Source: Proteobacteria bacterium UBA2996 (lineage in GTDB: Bacteria > Pseudomonadota > Gammaproteobacteria > Arenicellales > UBA868). From it: a stretch of DNA of 23,819 nucleotides. Under the pieces are notes generated by a model. That model had not been told where the DNA came from. It was given only the letters and a program-made list of their open reading frames with translations, and did no database searches. The stretch covers positions 1 to 23,819 of the forward strand of contig DDZY01000066.1 of assembly GCA_002346525.1 (NCBI GenBank), read 5' to 3'. Numbering within the stretch: position 1 is the first letter of the stretch; the number at the start of each line of letters is the position of its first letter. The translations under genes were made by a program, and so were the position numbers. Positions 16,010 through 23,819 of this stretch are shown here, one piece after another.

Positions 16010-16102
16010 CCTGATTATTGTCCCTGATTGAAGGTTTTGCGCGCGCTGTATTTCAGACAAGAGGCTAAACTAAAGCCTTCCCGCAGGCAAAAGCATTTAT
16101 TC

Positions 16103-17053
16103 ATGAAATCAAATTCCTTTCACCTCAGCGCACAGGAGATTTTCGAGCGCGTGGGCTTCGGGCCTCTGGTCGATGATCTGGCCCGGATGCATCGGGCGTC
16201 CCCTGCTGATCTACAGGACATGCTGTTGGAGCAACCCGGCCAGATGGATAAGGACTACTGCCTGATCCGAGCCGCCTGGCAAGGCGGCGCAGCGCTGGGG
16301 GTCAAGATCGCCAGTATCTTTCCCGCCAATGTATCGCACGATCTTCCGGCAATTCATGCCGCTTATATTCTTTTTGACGGCGTCAACGGCGTGCCAGTGC
16401 GTTCGATTGACGGCAACGCACTCACCTATCTCAAAACGGCCGCAGACTCGGCACTGGGATCCAAACTGCTTGCTCGTCCCGACTCTCGACGGTTACTCAT
16501 GGTGGGAGCCGGTGCCATGGCACCTTATCTCATTGAAGCTCACTGCACCGTCCATCCGCAGATCGAGGAGATTCGCCTCTGGAACCGCTCAGTCGAGCGG
16601 CGTGACGCGTTAATTGACACGCTGAAAAATGAACACCATGTCGAGGCTGCGGACAATCTTGCCGAGGCAGTCGCCTGGGCCGATCTTGTTTGCTGCGCGA
16701 CCATGACGTCTGAACCGCTGATCCGGGGAGAATGGCTCAAACCGGGCTCGCACCTGGATCTTGTCGGTGCATTTCGCAAGGACATGCGGGAGGCAGATGA
16801 CGAAACAATGCGACGGGCGCAGGTCTTCGTTGACTCACGCAAAACCACCATAGGGGAAATCGGTGAACTCGTTATTCCCATGGAGGCCGGTGTGATCTCT
16901 GAAGAGGATGTGCTTGGTGACCTCTACGATTTGTGCACCGATGCCAAAGGCCGGAAAAGTCCGCAGGACATTACCCTATTCAAAAACGGCGGGGGAGGAC
17001 ATCTGGATCTCATGACCGCAAGACATATTGAAAGCCGTTGCGCATCAGAATAA
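16103..17053 (+). CDS. Ornithine cyclodeaminase / mu-crystallin family protein
   Basis: The 316-residue product has the family layout: a dimerisation part, then a Rossmann domain with LLMVGAGAMAPYLIEAH (131-147) and a C-terminal ITLFKNGGGGHLDL block equivalent to the usual FKSxGxAxxD. The family includes ornithine cyclodeaminase, archaeal alanine dehydrogenase and ketimine reductases for pyrroline- or piperideine-2-carboxylate. K68 fits the conserved substrate Lys. The usual Arg of LTxxRTAA is Lys (K111), and the cyclodeaminase catalytic Asp position reads VGAF rather than VGAD. A reductase or dehydrogenase is therefore more likely than ornithine cyclodeaminase. The ATG at 16103 is chosen for family length; the upstream extension begins with TTG. 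It is divergent from the deacetylase-like/mttB pair over 93 bases. Confidence 0.85.
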   Translation: MKSNSFHLSAQEIFERVGFGPLVDDLARMHRASPADLQDMLLEQPGQMDKDYCLIRAAWQGGAALGVKIASIFPANVSHDLPAIHAAYILFDGVNGVPVRSIDGNALTYLKTAADSALGSKLLARPDSRRLLMVGAGAMAPYLIEAHCTVHPQIEEIRLWNRSVERRDALIDTLKNEHHVEAADNLAEAVAWADLVCCATMTSEPLIRGEWLKPGSHLDLVGAFRKDMREADDETMRRAQVFVDSRKTTIGEIGELVIPMEAGVISEEDVLGDLYDLCTDAKGRKSPQDITLFKNGGGGHLDLMTARHIESRCASE

Positions 17054-17067
17054 TACGCGCCTCGTTC

Positions 17068-17400
17068 TTATGCCGGATTCAATACCTGCCAGAACAGCGG
17101 CAACCAGGCAATCGTCAGCAAGCCTACCAGCAGGGATTGGGTAATCAACACTTTGCGATGCTTTGCCCGGCGCTCGCCACTGCTGGATGACATGAACACT
17201 GCGCTCATCAAAACATCAAGGAGCGTGACGAAAAAAAAGATTGGCACAAGGGCTGGGACAATCACCGTCGTGACAAAATCCCAACCCTCGTAACTGGTGG
17301 GGGCCAGGGCGAAGGGTGCCATCGCAGCCAGGATTCCCAGTACCAGTGCCAGCGCCAGCCTCAGCGGCCCCAATAATTGTGAAAGCTCTCTCAGCATCAT
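17068..17400 (-). CDS. Small membrane protein, three predicted helices
   Basis: This is a 110-residue protein of unknown function. Hydrophobic segments at about 14-34, 43-70 and 88-106 should cross the membrane. Between the second and third is a short basic loop (SGERRAKHRKV). No family was recognised. Two ATGs stand in tandem at 17400 and 17397, with no Shine-Dalgarno visible in the AT-rich leader. It lies 69 bases downstream of the AsmA-family gene on the same strand, so co-transcription is likely, but a functional link is only a guess. Confidence 0.65.
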   Translation of the reverse strand: MMLRELSQLLGPLRLALALVLGILAAMAPFALAPTSYEGWDFVTTVIVPALVPIFFFVTLLDVLMSAVFMSSSSGERRAKHRKVLITQSLLVGLLTIAWLPLFWQVLNPA

Positions 17401-17469
17401 TTTTCTATCAAATTATTTTTTGTCGTGGTCGATATTTCATTTGACGTGCCCGACAAATACCGTAATGCT

Positions 17470-20400
17470 TCATCGCATTTCTCCATTGCTGACATTTGGC
17501 GTCGTCTGCAGGCGCTTCCAGGCTTTCGGGACGGATCCGGGCTTGGCTGCCAGGAGCTGTTCCTGATTCTTGTCTGCACTAAGGCAGACATCCTGGTCGC
17601 CTGTAAACTTATCAAAAAGCCCCTGGGCCAAAATGGACAGTCCCGCAGTAGCTGCTGCAAGCCCCCACGTCGCCCCGGTCTTGAGAACCCCTTCCGGGTC
17701 TGCCTCGATTTTCGGTTTCAGGAGATTGCCCCCAATCCGGTAAAAATTGGTGAGATTTGCCGCAGATACGCCGAAACCCTTACGGGCTTTGGGATTGATC
17801 AGAAACACGACTGATTCATCCTTCAGACTAAAGCCGCCCCGGATCAGGTAAGTGACGTCTTGCGTCTGAAGTGCAACGCTATCACGCGACATTGCTATCC
17901 CATCCACAATCCGAAGACCGATCACCCCACAGTCGAGGCGATGAAATTCTGACTTCTTCTTTGGATTAATCGCGCTGAAGATCTGCACCAGGATTGAATT
18001 GGTCAGAAGATCAAATCCGCTTGCCGGAATGGCGGTATTGACCCCGCGAGCGAGTAGAGATCCGGAAGCAGAGGACACAATTTCTTTTGGCGAGACGCCT
18101 GTCCCGGAAAGGTCAATTACAACATCGACCGTGCCCTGCAGAGGTAACTGAACATCGTAAAGCGCGGGCACCTGATCGAGTACAAGGCCGTTGATGTCGA
18201 ATCTGAAGTCGGTGTCGTACGGCGCGGTACGGGTATCAAGCCCAATATCCATACTGAAAGTGCCTCCCGAGAATTCTCCCGAGCGGGCACTGATATCCAA
18301 TACCCCGTCGGCAACGCCGATGTCCGTGCTGAGCCCTTTTGCCTTAAAACCCCGAGAGACGAGATCGTCAGCCTGAAGGTGGATGTCGAGATCAACGTTT
18401 TTAATCCAGTCCACTGACAGGGGTTCATTGGAAAAAAGCGACCCCCTGGTTTCGACGACCTCTGGAGATTTTTTCCGGGGAGGAAAGATTTCCAGAAAAT
18501 TCAGTCTGGAAGACTCGAAGTCACCTTCGATTCGAACTTTTTCGCCCGGGATGGCAGCGAATTCCCAGAACTTGTCAAGGTTAATCCCCTGAATCCTGAT
18601 GTCCTTACTGGAAAGGTCATTATTCCCAAGCGTGGCGGAGAACTGGCCCAACGGGGCATGGTGCTCATCGATCGTAAACTGGCTTTCAAGTCGCAAAGGA
18701 CCGGGGTCGAGATAGTTACCGGGCAGCCACCAGGAAAGGTTTGCAAGCGATCGACTTTCAAATTGCAGTCTCAGTTGATTACCGCTTCGCAGCGGCCATG
18801 AAAAGGTTCCTTGTGCTGCCGCGTTGATACCCTTCGACGACGCCCGAACGATGCCGTTGATGGTTTTGGCATCTTGCGACGCATCACGTCGAAAAATGGT
18901 CTCAACAGAGAGCGATCCTTCCAACGGTATCTTCGCCCCAAAAATCTGATTGATCTTCGCGACGTCGTCCGTATCAAAGCGTGAGTTCAAATCAAAAGTC
19001 GTCTGCTCCCCAGATATATTAACCTGACCGTTGGCCTGCAGGTGCATCGCATCAGTATTGCCCTTAAAGACAACAAAGAGTGGCGACTCAGGCTGAGTGC
19101 TCCCGACCACTTTCGCGGAAAGCGTCGCAGGTACGGCGTTTGAAACCGTCAGTCCCAACGGTCGGATAAAGTGTCCGAGGTCATCCACCTCGAGGTCAAC
19201 AGCAATGGATCCAGTACTGAGGCGGGAAGCAATGGATCCGCTGCCGAGTAGACGGGATAAATCCGGCAACTGGCCCGAAAATCTCCCTGATCTTATGCCC
19301 TCGGCCTTGATCACACCATTGACATTGGACAGGCGGGCCCGGCCTTCGGTCCGCAAGAGATTGGCTCCGCCCATGAGGCTTACCCCCGGATACTGATCAA
19401 GCGACCATCCCAGAACGGGTTCAAGTGCGGCGAGATCAGGAACCGAAGCATCCAGATCGAGATCCAATTCAGCGTCAGGACCCAGAGATGCTACGCGGCC
19501 ATTGAGTGTCAGCCGGCCAAAGGGGTTGGCAAGGTTGGCTGAGACCCCATTAAGATCTAGACCGCCAATGCTGCCGCCCACCGCCGCTGACATTGTCACC
19601 TGTCCGCCCAGTGGCAAATCGAAGCCGAATGCACCAGCCAACGCCATCAGGTCACCCGATTCGACACTGATTGGCATATTGAAAACGGCGGATTTGCCCA
19701 ACGGGCCAATGGTCCCGCCAGCCCTGATGGTAACTATATCGGACGCCACCGCCAGTTTTATCTCACTGACATTGAGATCCTTACGTTCCCCAAAAAGTCG
19801 TGCCTGCGCTTGCCCCGTGAACCCCTCAGGAACTGTTAACCCCAGAGGCTTGGCCAACGCAGCGAGATTGCGAGCATCGACGGTGAACGGCATGTTGAAC
19901 TGTGCCTCGGGACCCATTGGACCAATCTCACCATCTGCGTTGAGCGTCAGGGAATGAGACGCCAACTGCAGATCAATATCACGAATACGAAGATCCCGTC
20001 TATTTCCTATAAGCACCGCATCAACCTGACCTTGCAGCCCCACCGGAACAGCGTCAGCAGATCCATAAGAATGAATCAGTTTGGCCAGATCATCGGTTGT
20101 GATATTCGTGATCTTGAACGGCATGCTGAACTGGACATCGGGACCAATCGGGCCAATCTCGCCATTCGCCTTTAGGGTCATTGAATGAGACGCCAGTTCA
20201 AGATCAATGTCACTGACGTGAACATCGCCCCGCGAACCGCTAACTCGACCACGAGCAACGCCTCGTCCTGTGATCGGTAAATCCAATAGCTCAAAGGATT
20301 TTAAAAATTCACCCAACCGATCGGTACTACTCTCGGTACGAAAGTCAATTAACCACCCGTTGGGGTTAAGTAACCCCTCTACGTAACCGGTAGCGGACAG

Positions 20401-21558
20401 ATTCCCATACTCGCCGGATGCGCCAATAACGATATCGTCGATCCGGAAGTTACCTAGCGAACCGGTCAGGACACCCTGAGCCTCGGCACTCGCGTCGAAA
20501 GGCACCTGTCCCTTATAGAGGCCAACCAGTGTGCCGAGTTGCTCGGTCTCCGCGAGCACATTAAGACGGGTCGGTGAAACGGCGCTACCCTGCTCCGACT
20601 CTTTGAGGAAATCTTCCAACGAACTGATTGACCCGGAGGCAGTGATGCGCAGAAGTTCCGAGCGCGTGGTTACGTCGATGTCATCGAGGCGCAGATCCCT
20701 GCCTGGCTGACCACGCATCACTGCAGCCACCTGCGCAGGGCCGCTAACCAGTTTGCGTTCGCGCGGGGTGAGTCCCGGCACAAACATGTCGATGGGCTGG
20801 GTCAGATCCTCGGTTTCGAGCAAAAGACGGAGATCGGTTTCGCCACCCTCCATCAGGTCGCTCACGGTGCCCTTGATGCTACCTGTGACCGCGCCCAGCG
20901 TAAGATCCAGCGAGGCCTCAAGATCGTCGTCACTGACCCACATCAACAGACCCTTCAGTTGCAGGGGGCTATCCTTAAGCTCTCCTGAGGCTGACAGGGA
21001 ACCCCCGCTCCCGTCTTTGGGCAGAGCCAATTTCAGTTCATTGAGTTCAAGATTCTGGTTGAGCCGGGGATCCGGCCCGGAAAAACGCACCTGCCCCTGA
21101 TGGATGAGCGCATCGCGCAGGATTACCGGTGGCGTAGCCGATGATCTGCTATCGCGCTCCTGGTCCAGATCAAAATGCCAGTTGGCTTCACCCGTCGGAC
21201 TGACGACGAGGTGTACCGATGGCTCGTCCAGTTCCAGTTGATTGATGACAAGAACGCCGGACAGCAGCGGCCAGATCGCGAACTCCACCTCGCCGGCTTG
21301 AAGGTTCAGTAAGGGCAGATCCGACACGCCTTCAGGACTTGAGATCTGCAACCCCGAGACGGACAGTTTGGTTGTCGGCCAAAGCTGAAAATCGAGCCGG
21401 TCGCTGATCAGCACTTCGCGCTCGATAGCAGCACCCACCCACGTCGCGACTCGATCCCGATAGTGGTTCCAGTTGAAGTACTGCAAGAGCATTACCGGAA
21501 AGACCAGCAGCGCCACCAATAGCCCAACTGCCGATAAAATAAGGCGCTTTCGAGTCAT
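17470..21558 (-). CDS. AsmA-family envelope protein with internal repeats
   Basis: The 1362-residue product has one N-terminal membrane anchor (LILSAVGLLVALLVFPVMLL, about 6-25), followed by the AsmA start (NWNHYRDRVATWV, EIEREVL-type region, WPTTKLSVSGLQISSPEG, EVEFAIWPLLSGVLVINQLELDEP). Long beta-rich repeats fill the middle, and an AsmA_2-like C-terminus follows (SGSLLARGVNTAIPASGFDLL, near 1190-1330). AsmA-like proteins (AsmA, YhdP, TamB, YicH) span the periplasm and are linked to phospholipid movement to the outer membrane or assembly there. It is about twice the length of E. coli AsmA (617) and near YhdP in size. Start is ATG at 21558 or 21567; neither has a good ribosome site. A small membrane protein gene follows. 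The lipid-transfer role is inferred from the family. Confidence 0.9.
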   Translation of the reverse strand: MTRKRLILSAVGLLVALLVFPVMLLQYFNWNHYRDRVATWVGAAIEREVLISDRLDFQLWPTTKLSVSGLQISSPEGVSDLPLLNLQAGEVEFAIWPLLSGVLVINQLELDEPSVHLVVSPTGEANWHFDLDQERDSRSSATPPVILRDALIHQGQVRFSGPDPRLNQNLELNELKLALPKDGSGGSLSASGELKDSPLQLKGLLMWVSDDDLEASLDLTLGAVTGSIKGTVSDLMEGGETDLRLLLETEDLTQPIDMFVPGLTPRERKLVSGPAQVAAVMRGQPGRDLRLDDIDVTTRSELLRITASGSISSLEDFLKESEQGSAVSPTRLNVLAETEQLGTLVGLYKGQVPFDASAEAQGVLTGSLGNFRIDDIVIGASGEYGNLSATGYVEGLLNPNGWLIDFRTESSTDRLGEFLKSFELLDLPITGRGVARGRVSGSRGDVHVSDIDLELASHSMTLKANGEIGPIGPDVQFSMPFKITNITTDDLAKLIHSYGSADAVPVGLQGQVDAVLIGNRRDLRIRDIDLQLASHSLTLNADGEIGPMGPEAQFNMPFTVDARNLAALAKPLGLTVPEGFTGQAQARLFGERKDLNVSEIKLAVASDIVTIRAGGTIGPLGKSAVFNMPISVESGDLMALAGAFGFDLPLGGQVTMSAAVGGSIGGLDLNGVSANLANPFGRLTLNGRVASLGPDAELDLDLDASVPDLAALEPVLGWSLDQYPGVSLMGGANLLRTEGRARLSNVNGVIKAEGIRSGRFSGQLPDLSRLLGSGSIASRLSTGSIAVDLEVDDLGHFIRPLGLTVSNAVPATLSAKVVGSTQPESPLFVVFKGNTDAMHLQANGQVNISGEQTTFDLNSRFDTDDVAKINQIFGAKIPLEGSLSVETIFRRDASQDAKTINGIVRASSKGINAAAQGTFSWPLRSGNQLRLQFESRSLANLSWWLPGNYLDPGPLRLESQFTIDEHHAPLGQFSATLGNNDLSSKDIRIQGINLDKFWEFAAIPGEKVRIEGDFESSRLNFLEIFPPRKKSPEVVETRGSLFSNEPLSVDWIKNVDLDIHLQADDLVSRGFKAKGLSTDIGVADGVLDISARSGEFSGGTFSMDIGLDTRTAPYDTDFRFDINGLVLDQVPALYDVQLPLQGTVDVVIDLSGTGVSPKEIVSSASGSLLARGVNTAIPASGFDLLTNSILVQIFSAINPKKKSEFHRLDCGVIGLRIVDGIAMSRDSVALQTQDVTYLIRGGFSLKDESVVFLINPKARKGFGVSAANLTNFYRIGGNLLKPKIEADPEGVLKTGATWGLAAATAGLSILAQGLFDKFTGDQDVCLSADKNQEQLLAAKPGSVPKAWKRLQTTPNVSNGEMR
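19339..20697 (-). repeat. Six tandem repeats of about 75 codons within the AsmA-family gene
   Basis: Units begin near 20697, 20451, 20226, 19995, 19779 and 19562, reading leftwards, giving spacings of 82, 75, 77, 72 and 72 codons. Each starts with a DLRIxDIDL-like strand, followed by LTLxAxGEIGPxGP and FxMPF. The units at 20226 and 19995 are most alike (24 of 32 residues identical by hand), with shared DNA runs. A seventh, weaker unit starts near 19338 (ARLSNVNGVI). Confidence 0.75.
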
Positions 21559-21696
21559 GATGGGCATAGCATACGGCAATGCGTGTCAGGTTCGCCAGAA
21601 AATCGGAGCTCACGCGGCGCAAGACCCTGACTTAGCAACTACGGCACCAGCGCAAGTTTTCGATCAGGATAACCGCCCGACAGTCATTTGAATACC

Positions 21697-22569
21697 ATGA
21701 ACTCATCTGTTGACGAAAAGAAACTTAGCAAGCGGCTTCGCCGCGAGGTCGGGCGGGCCATTCAGGATTTCCAGATGATTGGCGAGGGAGATAGTGTCAT
21801 GGTTTGTGTCTCCGGCGGCAAAGATTCTTTCGTTATGCTGGATGTCCTGGAGCAATTGCGCCATCGCGCCCCGGTCTCGTTTTCCCTGCGCGCGGTGCAT
21901 CTGGATCAGAACCAACCGGGGTTTCCGGTCGAAACCTTAAAGTCATACCTTGCCACCCGCGAGGTTCCTTTCGACATTATCGATGAAGACACCTATAGCA
22001 TCGTTAAACGGGTCATTCCCGAAGGGAAAACCATGTGCGGGCTGTGTTCAAGGCTGAGGCGGGGCATCCTGTATCGCTATGCTCGGGAAAACGGCATGAG
22101 CCGGATCGCGCTTGGCCACCATAGCGATGACATGATCGAAACCTTGTTCCTCAACATGTTCCATGGCGGCCAGTTGAAATCCATGCCCCCAAAATTGCGC
22201 AGCGACGACGGGCAAAATATCGTCGTTCGGCCCATGGCCTATTGCCGCGAGGCAGATCTCGCACGCTACGCACAGATTCAGGAATACCCGGTGATCCCCT
22301 GCAACCTCTGCGGTTCACAGGACCACCTGCAGCGCCAGGCCATCAAGACGATGCTGGGTGATTGGGAAAAAGCGCATCCGGGACGTATCGCCAGCATCTT
22401 CCGAAGCCTGACACACGTGGCCCCGAGTCAACTCGCGGATCGCTCTCTTTTTGACTTCGCCGCACTCGGGACGCAGACAACCAATCACCGCTGGCTTCCC
22501 GAAGGCACAACCACGAACCGGCAAAGCGGCCCAGCCGACACCGTCCCTTGCACGAAAACTGGATCGTAG
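21697..22569 (+). CDS. ttcA: tRNA 2-thiocytidine biosynthesis protein TtcA
   Basis: The 290-residue product has the PP-loop SGGKDS (39-44), which adenylates tRNA, and two CxxC pairs, C114/C117 (TMCGLCSR) and C202/C205 (PCNLCGS), which hold the [4Fe-4S] cluster and pass sulfur. GHHSDDMIETLFLN is the family's second signature. It thiolates C32 of certain tRNAs in the cytoplasm. The last 35 or so residues are Thr/Pro/Gly-rich and look like a poorly conserved tail. The ATG at 21697 is preferred; a TTG at 21688 lies in frame. The M18 aminopeptidase gene begins 12 bases after the stop. The rhodanese in this window could supply sulfur in principle, but nothing here proves it. Confidence 0.96.
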   Translation: MNSSVDEKKLSKRLRREVGRAIQDFQMIGEGDSVMVCVSGGKDSFVMLDVLEQLRHRAPVSFSLRAVHLDQNQPGFPVETLKSYLATREVPFDIIDEDTYSIVKRVIPEGKTMCGLCSRLRRGILYRYARENGMSRIALGHHSDDMIETLFLNMFHGGQLKSMPPKLRSDDGQNIVVRPMAYCREADLARYAQIQEYPVIPCNLCGSQDHLQRQAIKTMLGDWEKAHPGRIASIFRSLTHVAPSQLADRSLFDFAALGTQTTNHRWLPEGTTTNRQSGPADTVPCTKTGS

Positions 22570-22574
22570 AGGAG
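22570..22574 (+). promoter_or_regulatory. Ribosome binding site for a TTG start (M18 aminopeptidase)
   Basis: AGGAG lies seven bases before the TTG at 22582. It overlaps the last base of the ttcA stop codon and supports a TTG start, since the next in-frame ATG (22612) would remove the conserved N-terminus. Confidence 0.7.
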
Positions 22575-22581
22575 AACGAAC

Positions 22582-23819
22582 TTGAAAACCGAATCATTTA
22601 ATCCCGGGCTGATGGCGTTTCTGGACGAATCGCCCAGCCCTTTCCACGCTGTCACCGCCATGCAGCGCACTCTGCAAGAACACGGGTTTAATGATCTTGA
22701 GCCTGGTGCGCCATGGTCAATCGGTGACCGCGACAAAGCTCTGGTCATTCGAAATGGGTCATCTCTCATCGCATTTCGAATGGGACGCGCGCCTCTCATT
22801 GAATCCGGCGTGCGCATGATCGGCGCCCATACCGACAGCCCCTGTCTTCGCATCAAACCGGCGCCTGATGTAAGACGGTCCGGGTTTCATCAACTTAGTG
22901 TCGAGATCTACGGAGGTGTGCTGCTCGCACCCTGGTTTGATCGGGATCTCTCGATCGCAGGACGCGTCACCTGCTCTGAGACTACGGGTCAGCGTCTCTC
23001 GTTGCTGATTGACTTCAAGAAACCCATTGTCACCATCCCCAGCCTCGCGATCCACCTGAATCGGGATGTACACAAAAACCGTACGATCAATCCACAGCAG
23101 GAGGTGGTTCCGATCCTGTGTGACCTGCCGGATCAAAGCGAAGCCGGGTTTCGGGAATTACTCCTCAACCAGATTCATCAAGAGCACCCCGGGACCAACA
23201 TCCAGGCGGTCACAGACTATGAGTTGAGTTGCTATGACACCCAAGGCGCGCAGCAGGTGGGATTACGGGGTAACTTTCTCGCCAGCGCGCGTCTGGATAA
23301 CCTGCTGAGCTGCTACGCCGGGCTTCGCAGCCTGCTCGATGCCCAGGGAGAGCAGACCGTTTTACTGGTATGCAATGATCATGAAGAGGTCGGGAGCGCA
23401 TCTGCAGCCGGAGCACAAGGACCCTTTCTGCACACCGTGCTGGAGCGGCTTTGCGGCGACGGCGAAACCATGGCGCGGGTATTAGCCCGCTCGCTTTTGA
23501 TCTCAGCGGATAATGCGCACGCGCTGCACCCCAACTACGAGAACAAGCACGATCCACAGCATCAGCCGCGCCTTAACGGCGGACCCGTCATCAAATTCAA
23601 CGCCAATCAGCGTTACGCCACCAACAGTGAAACCGCTTCGGTTTTCAGGGGGGTGTGCGCCCGTGCCGACGTTCCGGTGCAGTCTATGGCGATGCGCAGC
23701 GATATGGCCTGCGGCAGTACCATCGGGCCGATTACCTCAACCGTACTTGGCGTGGATACGGTCGACGTAGGCGCGCCGCAGCTCGGCATGCATTCGATTC
23801 GTGAAACCACCGGATGGCA
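22582..23819 (+). CDS. apeB: M18 family aminopeptidase (aspartyl aminopeptidase type), 3' end outside window
   Basis: The frame stays open from a TTG start to the window edge, giving 412 codons of a family usually about 430 long, so nearly the whole protein is present. It is a cytoplasmic dizinc peptidase that trims N-terminal residues from peptides. Metal and catalytic residues are visible: H83 (GAHTDSPCLRIKP), D239 (ARLDNLLS), E268/E269 (NDHEEVGS), D310 (SADNAHALHPNY) and H404 (LGMHSIRE). FNPGLMAFLDESPSPFHAV is the normal N-terminus, supporting the TTG. The 12-base gap after ttcA suggests co-transcription. Whether it prefers acidic residues cannot be read from the sequence. Confidence 0.93.
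   Translation, partial: MKTESFNPGLMAFLDESPSPFHAVTAMQRTLQEHGFNDLEPGAPWSIGDRDKALVIRNGSSLIAFRMGRAPLIESGVRMIGAHTDSPCLRIKPAPDVRRSGFHQLSVEIYGGVLLAPWFDRDLSIAGRVTCSETTGQRLSLLIDFKKPIVTIPSLAIHLNRDVHKNRTINPQQEVVPILCDLPDQSEAGFRELLLNQIHQEHPGTNIQAVTDYELSCYDTQGAQQVGLRGNFLASARLDNLLSCYAGLRSLLDAQGEQTVLLVCNDHEEVGSASAAGAQGPFLHTVLERLCGDGETMARVLARSLLISADNAHALHPNYENKHDPQHQPRLNGGPVIKFNANQRYATNSETASVFRGVCARADVPVQSMAMRSDMACGSTIGPITSTVLGVDTVDVGAPQLGMHSIRETTGW

Noticed and set aside
16062..16078. AGGCT ... AGCCT inverted repeat before the cyclodeaminase-family gene
   Set aside because: Only five base pairs with a seven-base loop; not distinguishable from chance.
17419..17457. TTTGTCG ... CGACAAA inverted repeat after the AsmA-family gene as a terminator
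   Set aside because: The 7-bp stem has a 25-base loop and, on the minus strand, is followed by A rather than T residues.
18117..21100. Many open frames antisense to or out of frame with the AsmA-family gene
   Set aside because: They lack domain signatures and ribosome sites and lie wholly inside a long coding frame with clear family motifs.

Overview
The window reads as ordinary chromosome of a gammaproteobacterium. TtcA, PdxH, a two-domain rhodanese with the RhdA-type loop, a GlnB-type PII and an MltD-like transglycosylase all point that way. Base composition looks GC-moderate by eye. Choline-sulfatase, a DgcA/TMADH-type flavoprotein and an MttB-family methyltransferase suggest a lifestyle that uses methylated osmolytes, as in many marine or saline bacteria. 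I saw no tRNA, rRNA, insertion sequence, prophage or CRISPR array, and no gene-free stretch longer than 300 bases.

Layout, left to right. (1) 2-2972 (+): the 3' part of a choline-sulfatase gene, followed with overlap by an FMN/Fe-S/FAD oxidoreductase of the N-methyl-amine demethylase / dienoyl-CoA reductase type. (2) 3021-3398 (-): a small cupin, divergent from an MscS channel at 3537-4394 (+). (3) 4417-4755 (-): a stand-alone glnB-type PII gene. (4) 5026-7387 (+): a tight cluster of rhodanese (rhdA-like), a divergent DAHP-synthase-like enzyme joined by an ATGA overlap, and msrB. (5) 7408-9960 (-): a large secreted lytic transglycosylase with six LysM-like modules, four of them carrying an identical Cys-x9-Cys spacing. 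(6) 10167-13463 (+): class I fumarase, a tandem-thioredoxin periplasmic protein (ATGA overlap) and pdxH. (7) 13484-16009 (-): a polysaccharide-deacetylase-like gene followed by a non-pyrrolysine mttB homologue, divergent from an ornithine cyclodeaminase/mu-crystallin family gene at 16103-17053 (+). (8) 17068-21558 (-): a 1362-residue AsmA-family protein with internal repeats of about 75 residues, then a small three-helix membrane protein. (9) 21697 to the end (+): ttcA and a nearly complete M18 aminopeptidase gene with a TTG start.

The genes suggest three themes. Methylated amine or betaine use: BetC releases choline from choline-O-sulfate, the flavoprotein could demethylate an N-methyl amine, the MttB homologue could take a methyl from a quaternary amine, and the cyclodeaminase-family protein could reduce a cyclic imine. 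Redox, sulfur and repair functions: rhodanese, MsrB, thioredoxins, TtcA. Envelope maintenance: LysM transglycosylase, AsmA, MscS. No single unmistakably new system is visible. The best candidates for a second look are the altered DAHP-synthase active site in a rhodanese operon, the Cys-paired LysM array, and the mttB neighbourhood without a visible corrinoid partner.
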